Below, in pieces: positions 51,301 to 61,900 of a stretch of DNA of 64,000 bases (within the stretch, counting starts at the first letter, position 1; the number at the start of each line of letters is the position of its first letter). The notes beneath the pieces are model-generated. The model made no database searches. It was not told the origin of the DNA and worked only from the letters and a program-made list of their open reading frames with translations. Origin of the DNA: Astropecten irregularis (lineage: Eukaryota; Echinodermata; Asteroidea; Paxillosida; Astropectinidae); NCBI GenBank assembly GCA_963971285.1, contig OZ020258.1:372001-436000 (forward strand), given 5' to 3'. The translations under genes were made by a program, and so were the position numbers.

Positions 51301-51464
51301 CTACATTTTAAGGTTACCAGGTAGCCTCGCAGTTTATATGATTTGGTTTATGTGTTTATCATATCACGCCCAGATCGCGCCTATCACGCCCATAAATCTA
51401 CTGAACCACGCCCTCCAGTTAGGATGACTCTTATTCTCACCAATCTTCCAGCGGAACTCTCCAT
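36343..51464 (-). CDS. ENPP: ENPP-B: ectonucleotide pyrophosphatase/phosphodiesterase, type II membrane form
   Basis: Coding exons 5' to 3': 51464-51441 (tentative), 48694-48638, 48043-48011, 47515-47287, 46872-46815, 46370-46279, 45672-45593, 45263-45144, 44452-44377, 44107-44074, 43933-43868, 43497-43425, 42988-42836, 42462-42390, 41776-41736, 41582-41461, 41130-41064, 40648-40561, 40295-40096, 39953-39893, 39560-39406, 38893-38752, 38115-38035, 37582-37444, 36957-36807 and 36513-36343; 861 aa. There is a short cytosolic tail, a signal anchor (about 39-58, [11 protein letters not shown]) and a Thr/Pro/Lys stalk with repeats (TSKP, KPGEETT). The catalytic domain has D146, D302, H306, D349, H350 and H455 as zinc ligands and T182 (LTFPNH) as nucleophile. 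The nuclease-like domain has DYDFDG. No somatomedin-B domains. It probably hydrolyses extracellular nucleotides at the cell surface. The first exon is chosen because the 48694 exon has no in-frame ATG. Confidence 0.95.
38395..38692. mobile_element. Foldback fragment and non-LTR-type 3' tail ending in (GGATT)n
   Basis: About 38560-38692 reads as an A/T-rich tail ending 'atgatgaataaattggatt' plus four to five ggatt units. That is how CR1/L2-type retroposon tails look. 38395-38475 upstream contains R8-like 'gagaaagattctactgagg'. No reverse transcriptase remains. Confidence 0.55.
39226..39363. mobile_element. MITE, family R6, inverse orientation
   Basis: It starts gggattgatttcacgaagcc and ends gtgaaatcgacccca, with 'tacgatcgatcgta' inside. 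It lies 43 bp from the end of the 39406-39560 exon of ENPP-B. Confidence 0.75.
41135..41158. repeat. (AAG)n microsatellite at a splice acceptor
   Basis: About seven AAG/GAA triplets. On the ENPP-B transcript this reads (CTT)n immediately upstream of the TTACAG acceptor at 41131, so it forms the polypyrimidine tract. Confidence 0.85.
41819..42151. mobile_element. TTAA-flanked MITE, family R1
   Basis: TTAA then AGGTAGTATCATACTTTGG at left, diverged 'aagtatgaaataacct' then TTAA at right. It starts about 40 bp upstream of the 41736-41776 exon in the ENPP-B transcript sense. Confidence 0.8.
44504..45030. repeat. 18-bp minisatellite (CCCAAGCTCAATCCAGAG)n with duplicated flank
   Basis: There are about 16 copies between 44704 and 45000, varying at a few bases (aatccagag / aacccagat). 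The preceding 200 bp is degenerate and contains two copies of 'taaacccattaccatca'. It lies wholly in an ENPP-B intron. It is open on both strands because the unit is a multiple of three. Confidence 0.92.
46063..46160. repeat. Foldback element, family R8
   Basis: ttaggagggcctgatgagtt pairs with gagtcaggccctcctaa; the centre 'gatcctaacagattc' pairs with 'gatcctgctaggatc'. Full-length palindrome in an ENPP-B intron. Confidence 0.8.
46490..46737. mobile_element. TTAA-flanked MITE, family R1, internally deleted
   Basis: About 248 bp instead of about 360. The region after the left 'ggtagcatacc' is joined directly to 'agaaaagagtaaatccagtg'. Both TTAA ends are kept. Confidence 0.78.
49785..50057. 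mobile_element. MITE, family R5
   Basis: The left end gagccaatttcatagagctg is inverted at the right (cagccctacgaaattggccc). The inner 'gtttgctgagcataacattc' matches the 37045 copy. Confidence 0.75.
50415..50772. mobile_element. MITE, family R1
   Basis: aggtactatcatactttggt at the left, accaaaatatgatattacct plus TTAA at the right. The left TTAA has mutated to CTAA. Confidence 0.78.
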
Positions 51465-54400
51465 GATGATAATTAAAGATCATGAAGTAAAAGCCTAAGG
51501 CCTTCACGATCACCATGGGCGGAAATCCCTCCCCGATCATGGGGGAGGGGGGGGGACATCAATTTACACTTCATAAGAGAGTAACTTTCAGTATACAGTG
51601 CCATGCCTGTGGCCTAGCATACGCTTGCATGTTTGTGTACCGTATCGTAATGTATGGTAGGTAGGTGTGCCGATCACGAGTCAGTGTTCTCCAACTTTGA
51701 AAAATAAAACTATTTGAGGCTATGCATGGTAGAAGTACAGGTTTTTTTGTAACACCATGTGACACTCTTGTGTAGTATGGGGTGGGTCTGCAAAATCCTA
51801 TCACTTTTTTAAAGAAATAAAGTTACGGCGTGGGATCCGGGGCCCGCTTAAGGGCCCGGCAAAATTTTGATTCTAGATGCTCTGTAGTGCATTCTAAGGC
51901 AATTCCTGGCCACTTTCCTCAGACTTTTTTTAGGGAAAGTTTAAAAGATTTTAATCAGACTTCCATTTATTTAGCACATAATTACTAAACAGAACTTAAA
52001 ATAAAAGATTATAAATAAAGATTAATACCACTACGTACTCCTATAATTCCTAATTTTCCAAACTTCTATTTTTCAGTCATTGATCTGGGTGAGTGCATGG
52101 GTGGTTTAAGAAAACACGCAAGTTGGGGGTTTCAAAGGTATTAATTTATCTACATAAATTGTGTACATTCGTGGTACCTCATAGTATCGGGTAGGGTAAG
52201 GAATAAAAAAGAATATAACAATAAATGCAAACAAAACACATCAAAACGAAATAGAACAAAGCAGAAACAGGATGTTTGTCAGTGTAAAATGATCCATTTG
52301 GCCAGACAATTGTAACTTCGCACGTGTATTACCATGTAAAACGGAAACATAAGTGTCGATCACAAAGATGTTGATTAAGTCTGTACTTTAATTCATGTTA
52401 AGCCTTTCAGTTAAATGGTGAATTTTTGAAGACCTATGGGGAAACAAGGGTACATGGCAACACCCCCACGCCAGCAACTGACCCCGCCCCTTATAGCATA
52501 CATCAATTCAGGATCAAGACAATACCTGGACACCCAATTTAGACCGAGACCCCGGTAGACATATAGGGCGTTTACAAAACGGATGCTCAGGCTAAGGCTG
52601 GAGCTCTGACATCCATATTATGCTGAAAATATTGGTTGTGGTTTTTCAATGAAGCTGAAGCTCTGTTTTCCTTTTTCAAACAAGAGAATCTACTTCAGAA
52701 CCGCGCAGCCAAAAGGCACTTTTTTGATACCCGTTATCTCAGAATGGATTCACGAAATGGAACCGGAGCCTGAGACAGAGCCTGAGCCTCCGTTTCGTAA
52801 ACGCCCATAATACTATCATTATTCAGTGTCATCATAAGAAATTATTACGCCGTGTGCATGTGATGAAAAGTCCAACTGCAATATTCACAGTCAGAACCTA
52901 TACCTACCCATGATTAGAATCTTATCTACTATCGCTAACATACAAACTAATGGTACTTAGTTCGGCTTATTCATCTCTTATCGCTACAATTAAAACAGAA
53001 TCAATATTTGATTGGCATCAAACAACCAGGATTAACTTGAAAGTCCAAAGGTACCTGGTTCTGTGCAAGCTAAAACAAATAAGTGTATGAACACTGTTCA
53101 GCCTTCAGAAACATTACCGAAAATATATATTTAGAAGAAAAAAATACTTTGGAAAGACTCCCTGTACCTTGGCAAGGCAATAATGCGTACCATTTAAAAA
53201 TATGCAGAGGAAACAAGAAAAAACAAACAAACAAACCCTCCCTAAAATAATTTACAATGGGCGTTTAATGGGCTAAGACTCCAGCTCTGACATCCATATG
53301 CTGAAAATTTAGGTAGTGGATTTTCATTGAAGCTGCAGCTGTTTTCCTTTTCAAACCTGAGAATCTACATGTACTTCAGGACCGCAACCAAAAGCCTCTG
53401 TTTTTCAGAATGGATTCATGAAATGGAGCCGGAGCCTGAGACGGAGCCTGATGAGCCTCCGTTTCGTAAACGACCTATCTGTCCAAAGTTTTCTTCAGTG
53501 TAGGCCTACAACCTTTTGCCGTTACATTTTTTTTAATAAAATGATTCAAAATATTGATAAAACAAAACACAAATCAACACAAAATGAGGATGGTGATGAA
53601 GATTGTAAAAACATTGATCTAACTTTTATAGAAGTCGAAGAGAAGATCAAGAATAAGTAGTGAACTCTGGACAATAATTAATCGTTAAACATCTTTCTAT
53701 ATTTATTTCATTTCTTGTTTGTATATCTGTACAAAGTTTTAAACATGAGGTTATTTGATTATTGATACTGTTATCAAAATGATCATAATCCGTCTCAATC
53801 GTTTTCAAAAAATGTTTGCTCTGAGAAAAAAAGCAAGGAACATATGATGGGTTCGACCATTTCCCTTGATAAGTCTCAACTTCAGTTATAGAGAGTTCAT
53901 TGACTTGTACTGTACAACTGCTGTATAAATATAATCACCTTTCTCTTGTGAAATTCTTGATCCTAGCAGGATCTTCCTCATAGGCTAAGCAATACAGAAC
54001 CTGTTATGATTGAAATGTCAGGCCCTACTACTAAACTGAGTATTATATATGTGTTGCCTGCTCTATGAAAATGAGTCATATATATCACAAATGACCATGA
54101 AGAGAATACATAACATATCAGAGTTATATCATAATATCATATTAGTCATTGCAACTTATGTAACTCCACAATGCAACATTGTTACAGACCTACGACACCA
54201 TACTCCATATTCAAGCTCAAAGTCGATTCTTTACTGATCATGTAGAGAACTCAGTATGTCAAACTGGTGACATGTGACTCGTTTCCATAGAGCAGCCCTG
54301 GATTTCATAAAAGAGTTGTGAGAGCTGTGAGGATCATTACCATAGTGATTTGAATTGGGGTAGAAATACAGACAGGGCCCGTATAGGCGAACAGTTTGGG

Positions 54401-55964
54401 AATGAAACAAAAGTAATGCTTCATGTCATTATTCTGGTCGATGAGCAGTTTCTAGCAGTTGATTAATCGAGCTGAAATCATTCGAACAGAAACAATATAG
54501 AAACATGCATGCTTATCTTTCTGATAATGTACTTAATTTGTGATAATTACACCTTATCGAATTAAACGACACTCATGCATTCTAATTAGCAGTCAATCTG
54601 GATTAAGAACCGGAAAATAATCAGATATTAGGATAATCATATCCACAATGGAAGGTATTGACTAGTCAGATGATGGTGATAAATAATCGGATAATTAGGA
54701 TAAAACTCTTTAAACAGACAAATGAAGTGATTGAAAGCTATAAAGGAACAGTGCCTGTGCTTTTAACATGGTGATTGATTGGAATGAATCTATGGGCTTT
54801 ACGAAACCAGGCTTGAGGCTAGGCTTATTTCGCTCACCATCATTTGAGGCCCCAAAACGAAACGAAGGGATTGGGGCATATGACAAAGCCAAAGAAAGGC
54901 TCCAGCTTCGCCATGTATCTCAAGCCCTTCATTTAATTAGGACACAAAATGGCAGTAGCAAAATAAATCTAAAGCCTAACCTCAAGCCTTGTTAGTTTGT
55001 AAAGGTTCTATAGTAATCATGGGGCTGTTTGCTTGTTCATTGGGGTATTTGTTATGTTGTTCAGCCTTTGATTTTAATTATTGAGTAGGAACATGAAAAA
55101 ACCTCCCAACAGTAGCGACTGAAAATTAAAACATCTAGCTTCAAGGAAATGCAGGAAGGGATACATAATTTAAGAATTACTGGAGCTTTTAATAACCAAA
55201 TATTATGCAAGACCTTATATTATCACAGTTTTTGTTGATTGATTGATTGGCATGTAGGTCAATGACCTCTTCAATTCCCCATTTCAGCTATTTGATATAA
55301 AATAATACTACTACTGGGATATCAAATATGATTTTTGTTAATGGAGGAATTAGTTTAGGTAAAAAAGTATAAAGTTATAGAAGAATGTTATACTTGCGTA
55401 TTTCTTCATGTCATTAGAATCGTTTTATTAGTTGTGTGTTACACAGTTACACATCTTTTGCAAGGTATATCTGGTTTAAAAATAATGAGGCTTAAAATCA
55501 GACTAGTGGCAGTCAAATTAAACTCTCTCTCAAGGTATTTAGTCTCAGATAAAATAGTGAAATTAAACTCTGTCTTAAGATTATTAGTCTCAATACAAGT
55601 CAAACTATTCAGTCTGCAAGTATATTTTTCTTCAAGAGCAGATGACTGCTGATGAAAATAAACATATAATACCTCGTCTGGATTCACTGTACGGATCAAT
55701 CAATCTTGCTTGGTGTCACTTGTCATATATGTGTCACCAGTTATAGAGGTGTCACCTGTCATCTTGGTGTCATCTGTCATATTGATGCCACCTGTCATAT
55801 TGATGTCACCTGTCATTTTGGTGTCACATATCATTTTGGTGTCACCTGAGAGATTTTGGTGCCACATGTCATCTTGGTGTCACCGCCATAGAGGTGTCAC
55901 ATGTCATATAAATGTCACCTGTCATCTATCTTGGTGTTATCATCCTTCCAGCCAGCCATGTCAT
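51465..55964. other. Intergenic region between ENPP-B and WASHC5
   Basis: No coding exon was recognised. Contents: a partial R4 copy (51715-51790), two R7 repeats (52565-52808 and 53262-53475), a decayed R8 copy (53948-54035), a GGCTTGAGGCTAGG-type repeat (54770-54995), and a 20-bp minisatellite (55712-55932) next to the WASHC5 stop. ENPP-B promoter elements may lie at the left end; none was identified. Confidence 0.5.
55712..55932. repeat. TGTCACCTGTCATNTTGGTG minisatellite
   Basis: About eleven degenerate copies of an 18-21 bp unit. It begins 33 bp past the WASHC5 stop codon (minus strand), so it is probably transcribed as 3' UTR. Confidence 0.88.
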
Positions 55965-58900
55965 CTACTGGCAGGTGCTCTTGAATTCATCAAAGATATA
56001 TGCTGGGATATGAGTCTCAACGGTCTGGAAACAAAAAAAATTCAAAAAAAAGTGTGCACTATTAGCTTCAAAGACACTTGAATAAATAATGCTCTACACT
56101 TTAACAAACTAGCCTTCATTTCAACAAAATTATGCTACATAGAGAGCTTTCTGGGATTGGCTAAATGACTTATCTAAGATGGGTTCTTTTTGTAAATGGG
56201 AAGACAAGTAAGAGAAAGAGAGACAAAGATGAAGGAAACAATTTAGAAGTTTCTTGTCTTGCACCATTCCTGTACATGGCAAACAACTGCCAAACTAACA
56301 AAGATATTTGACTGTATCAGTGAAATGATCCTTGGAATATGGCGGTGTGTGGGTGGTTTCATGGCTTCTGACCGCCAAACGAACAAAGATAATTGATGAA
56401 GGGTGATGGAGATGGTTTTTCTTCAGACATAGATTACCTACCTGTCTGGATAAACCAGCATAGTATGTGAAGTCATCCAGGAAAGCCAGTACATTGATTA
56501 CTTCAGCAGACAGTTCAGAAGCCTTGCCACTGAGAATAATCAAGACAACAGGTTGTACAATGAACACAAGGTAGGTCTGATGCAATAGGCAACACACAAT
56601 GTGACTGCATACCATACAATGCATGAAAGGTTGTGCAAATAATAAATAACAAATTTATTCATACTGGAATGAGTTGAAAAAAACTTTCAAATGACGAATA
56701 AAACTTTGTGTGATATATTGTACCTCTCCCCGTCAGATGAAACTTGGGATAATTCAGGAGATTGGGATGGCACAACAGCATGTTGCCTTTGAATAACTGG
56801 ACAGGCTGCAGCCATGTATCCACTTTCCATTCATTTTGTGATGCCTTATACTGCTAAGTGATGGAAGTCTGATGACTGAAACACAACACTTACCCAGCAG
56901 CAGTATTCTCCACGGATGACCGGACGTACTGACCAAGCAATGCCAAGAACTGGTCAGTATTCTCAGAATGGAATTGTCTGAGGAGTGTCAGGGTACCGAC
57001 AACCAGCGGGGGACCATCCAGTGGATCCTTAGGTAATTTCCCAACCATGCTTCCTGTACATGAATGATTCATCATTACACAGGAATTGAACATTTCAAAC
57101 AATGTGATTATGACAAATGGTAACTTTATTAAGTTATTTAGGTTTCAAGTTATTGATCTATTATACTGTGAAGAGACCAACAGTCTTGTTTTATGAGAGA
57201 CAAATTCTTCCACACCTGTAAAATACACCTCTAATATTATAGTGGATGGCAAGTGTGCTGCGACACAAAGAAATCAAAGGTTCATGCAGACAAAACCAAC
57301 TTACCAACAGTCTTGAGATACTGGAATTTAGGCAACTGAGAAACCACAAACAGGAAGGTGAAGAGAGAGAAATATGGAAGTCTCTTTGTCGTGATGTAGA
57401 TCTGAAAAACCCAACAACAACAATTCAAATTGAATCAGATAAACTTAGAGAGGAAATAAGAAAGATTTGAGACTATGCATGGTGACAACTGGTATGTGGA
57501 TCGGTTTGCGATAACACCATGTAGTATTGGGTTTGTACTGTTGCACTTCTTATTTTGTTGTATTTCTCGTTAGGTCTCAACTTTTCGACTAGCCTGCTCT
57601 AGTCATCATCAGGAGACTTTTCACACTTCTTATTTCGTCACATTTCTCGTTAGGTGTCAACGTTTAAACTAGCCTGCTCTAGTCATCATCGGGAGACAAG
57701 AATTGTTAACCAGGCTAGGAGGGGAATAAGGCTTGATGGTTGGGGTGGCAAGGGCAAGAAGGACTGGTATTAGACCTGATATTCACCTTTGAGAGTGGAT
57801 TGTTGATACCAGCGGACTCTAAGTATGATGCCAGTTCAAACATCAGAGGATTATCATCTTTAGGGTATGGTCTGGTAGGATCGTGGTAATGAGCTTCAAC
57901 ATCAGCCAGGAGACCACTGGAGTAAAACAAGAAACCACATCATCAAGTCCATACATTGAAAAAATTATCTTACTGCAAAGTTATTTTGTTAAAGACCAGG
58001 ATGGACCAGACATTTTGATTCTTGCAATAGATCTGTCAATGAATGCTGAAAAACAAAATGAACTAATTCTGAATTATCATCACCTGAAAAAAAAAAAAAT
58101 TGATTTTTTCAGTAATCATCCATCCAGAAATAAACTGTCGAAATTACAAAGGGTATGTCTTTCAGCTTTCAGATTGGTGAAAATGACATACGTGTTCATC
58201 GTCTCTAGGGCACTGGCAAGGAACTTGGATTCAAACTTGCAGGAGAAGTTGAGCTCGTTAGCGATCTGCCTACGAAGAAGCTGCATCTGACCAAGCTGTG
58301 ATGAGAGAAGATATAAACACTCATGATATTAGTACTTATATCCTATGCAGGTTTGGTATAACACATTCGTAATGACGGATGCAGAATTACACTGTGTAGT
58401 ATTCTTATATGGCGTAATCTTTGAAGCTGGACCGATTTGAGCCATCCAGTCTGATATTACAGTGCCAGGGCTCTACAGTCTTGTGTCCATCAAATTACCA
58501 CACTGAATTTACTCGGATACTGTATAGTGTTACAAACTTATCGTATTTTATGACACATTGTACAGGTAAACTCACCTTGAGAACCAGGTTGATAAATGGA
58601 GTCCACATCTTAGCAGCACGAGTCACGTAATGACCATACACCTTAGAAGGGTTACCTAGACAGCAAGCAGAAAAGATACATGATAAATAACTACGTTTTT
58701 TTCCCTTTTCATTGAAAGGCGAAAAAAGAAAATTTACCGAAGTGGGATTTGAACCAGTGACCCCCTGAATACTGTACCGGTTGCTCTACCAACTGAGCTA
58801 TTCAGCCCTATTTTGATGGTGTCCAAAATGTATAAAACTTGAAGCTATGCATGGTGGAAGCACTAAAAGGAAGGTACACCATGTAATCTCTTCTGTCAGA

Positions 58901-61900
58901 GTGTGTGGTTCTGAGAAGAACCGGTGGTATCTTGACGTTCCGAACAGTGTGCTATGTTCGTCCTCAGGAGAGTAACTGGTTGTGTGACTTTGATGATGCT
59001 GAATATAAGCTCCAAGGATGCATTGGAGTGGAATGGCTGGTTTGCGTTGGATCCTAGTACTGGGTACTCATTGTGAGCACTGAAGCGTGACAATGGGGAA
59101 CTAGGAGTGGTGGGGTGAAGAGCTACAGAGGTGACCCATTGGCTTGTGGTAGTAATGTCCAAAATTTTCAATTATCTTTATTTATTTTGATTCTTTCGAT
59201 TCTTTTCATTACTTGGAGATAGTCTACCATTCCTAGACTTACTTATGAGTCCTCTGACTGGATTGAGTGTCTTCATCAGAGTTCCAAACATCTCTAACCA
59301 CATCTTATCACGAAGGACACCACGCTCAATGATAGCTAGGAAATGCTGTAGTTCCCTGACCATCATGAAGCATAGCAACCTGTCTAGACCTGTTAGTCCA
59401 CAGGTGCCGATGCTTTGCTGCAAAAACACAATGATATAAATATGCATAATTATGATATGAATATTCATAGCATACTACAAGACCAACCAAAAGATGCACA
59501 AAGTGCTTAGTGGTATTCATTATCCCTGGTCATTGGGCTAAATCTAGTACTCCTGAAACCATCTCAATTCCCTTTACATGCCCGGCTGCTGTAAAGCACA
59601 AAAGGGTAATCAGGCACACAAAACCATCTCTACCCTAACAGGTACCCATTATTTTACTCCTGGGTGAAGAAGAGCAATATGTGACAAAGCATCTTGCCCA
59701 AGGACACAACCCATGTATCTCAAAGGCTGAACTCGAATCTGTAGATTGACCCAAGATATTGAGTATGACACACCAGACCACTAGACCAGATTCATTATCT
59801 GACACAGAAAGTGCTGAGCATCCTACAATCAAACAAATTTACTATTAAAAGCTTGTCCTCCTCTTGACTTCCATGACATGATGAATTTAAATGCCATTGA
59901 TACAAAGAATCTCAGAGTATAGATTTAAGGCTATTCATGGAAAAGATGGCAAGTCAAGAATAGCTTGCAGTGCCACCATGTAGATATAATATCTGTTGTG
60001 AGCCGATGGACTCGACCTTTGGGAAACAGTATGCTCTGTCCATCGTCAAGAAACTACAGAGATTCTAACAGTGAGATGGGCTTATATAACAGGTGCTTTT
60101 ACACTTAGGGGAATCTGTTGATGAGGATTATATATCTGGAGGTCTTTTAACTTACTCTGACTTTGGAGAAGACTTTAATATCAAGAACCTCCTGCTTGGT
60201 TTTGATTTCATACCATGTCTTCATCTGATCAATGTATGAGGTACTCCTTCATGATAAGAACAAAATATATTATTAATATGCACTGTAGTAAAATACAATT
60301 ACTATGGTAACCAAGGTACAATATACAATAATAAAATACTGTTACATTTCTCAAGCGCTTTTTTAAAAGTTACAAAGTGCTGTAGCACATATAAACAAAT
60401 AGCACACACATAAATAATAAACCAATAATTAAACAGATTAAACCAAGGTTCACCTGCAGGTAATTAAAACAGATGAGAATTGAGGTATTATAATATTACT
60501 ATAAAATAAAGCACTATTATAAACAATATTCAACAACAAATAAAATACTCAATTTGTTATCAATGCACAATTTCCTATAGTAGTCACTTCCTCTCAAACA
60601 TAAAATAAAAAATAGTAAACGGCAAATGCTAATAAAACAACTCTGGTATCATTACCTCGGATCTGTAATTCGTAGAATCTCTCTGACCAGTCTCCCCATG
60701 AAATTAATGGAACTGTCTACTGGTTGGAACTTGGGGATAGGGATGGTCGGTGACTGGTAGATGCTCTGCCAATCATGAACCTGGAAGGATACCAAGGAAA
60801 CTTGTAAGAATACTCGGACAGGGACAGGTGCAGAGAAGAGTAACAACCAAAGCTGCTGAAACATGTAGAGATCTTGTTCTTAAGACCAGCAAGTAGGGGA
60901 CTTTGTAACTTTCTTAGCAAGCAAGTTGGATACCTAGTACAGTCCAAATGGTCTTTTCATTCAATGAAGGATCTAGCTGAACAGCACAAACAAGGATTGG
61001 GTGTCTCCTGATGATGACTAGAGCAGGCTAGTCGAAACGTTGAGACCTTACGAGAAGTGCGATGAAATAGAAATGCGAAAGTACAAACGATTCTTACATG
61101 GTGTTTCCACAAACTTATCCATCCACATACCAATTGTCACCATGCAAAGCCTCAAATTTGTCATGAGAGATCTCGTAAGTAAGACAAGCAAGTAGGTAAC
61201 TTTCTTAGTAAGCAAATTTGTTTCCTGATTAAGTTCAAAATAATGGTCTTTTCATTCAATTAAGAATCTAGCTGAAATGCACGAATTAGGGTTTGGGTCT
61301 CCTGATGATGACTAGAGCAACTTAGTCGAAACTTTGAGACCTAACGAGAAGTGCGACGTAATAAAAAGTGCGAAAAGTACAAACAGAGTATTACATGGTG
61401 TTACCACAAATCGATCCACATACTTAGGGTGTTTTGTCTCCTCTGATGGAGGACATGTCTTACCTTTGTCCTCAGGAAGCTGTTACATTCTTGCTCCATG
61501 TTGTAGTTGATGATGCGAGATACTTCTTCTTGCCAGATCTTCAGGCCATGAATGTTGACATAATCCTGGATGTACTCAAAGGATCTTACAAAGCCATCCA
61601 TCTTGGCTCCAAGAGCATCAAGGCGTGTCATCAACTCACTTGTCTGAAACAAGAAAGAACTTGTTTTATCAGCGTCTTACTAGGGTCTGTCTTGATGATC
61701 TAATTCTAAAAGTAAACCGTTACCAATAACCACGATCTTTGGGTTGACAACCACCAGTTTGATCTTGTCCCAATGCCGTCATCAAAGAGCTGTTTCAGCT
61801 GATGCCAAGATATGACAATCTGGATGACAAGATATCAGAAGCAGACTTACCTTGGCTTTGGGGTTGAACATGATTCCATGATGTAGTGCACTAGCCACCT

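Larger units (their letters stand above)
48695..51440. other. Proposed first intron of ENPP-B
   Basis: It holds poly(G)19 at 49216-49234, an R5 MITE (about 49785-50057) and an R1 MITE (50415-50772, left flank CTAA rather than TTAA). If the 51441-51464 exon is wrong, part of this is promoter. A short ATG-led stretch at about 48770-48785 with a GTGAGT donor would go out of frame into the 48694 exon, so it was not used. Confidence 0.45.

Noticed and set aside
53418..53660. 80-codon plus-strand frame with an acidic/Lys-rich end
   Set aside because: It begins inside an R7 repeat. No family resemblance and no splice context. Kept only as an unlikely candidate.
55712..55932. CRISPR-like array (similarly 18629-19004)
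   Set aside because: The units are contiguous or degenerate without unique spacers of constant length, and the genome is eukaryotic. These are minisatellites.
57246..57470. Plus-strand frame of 74 codons in the WASHC5 region
   Set aside because: It is antisense to the real exon 57305-57401 plus intron. The minus-strand frame matches strumpellin and is in phase with its neighbours.
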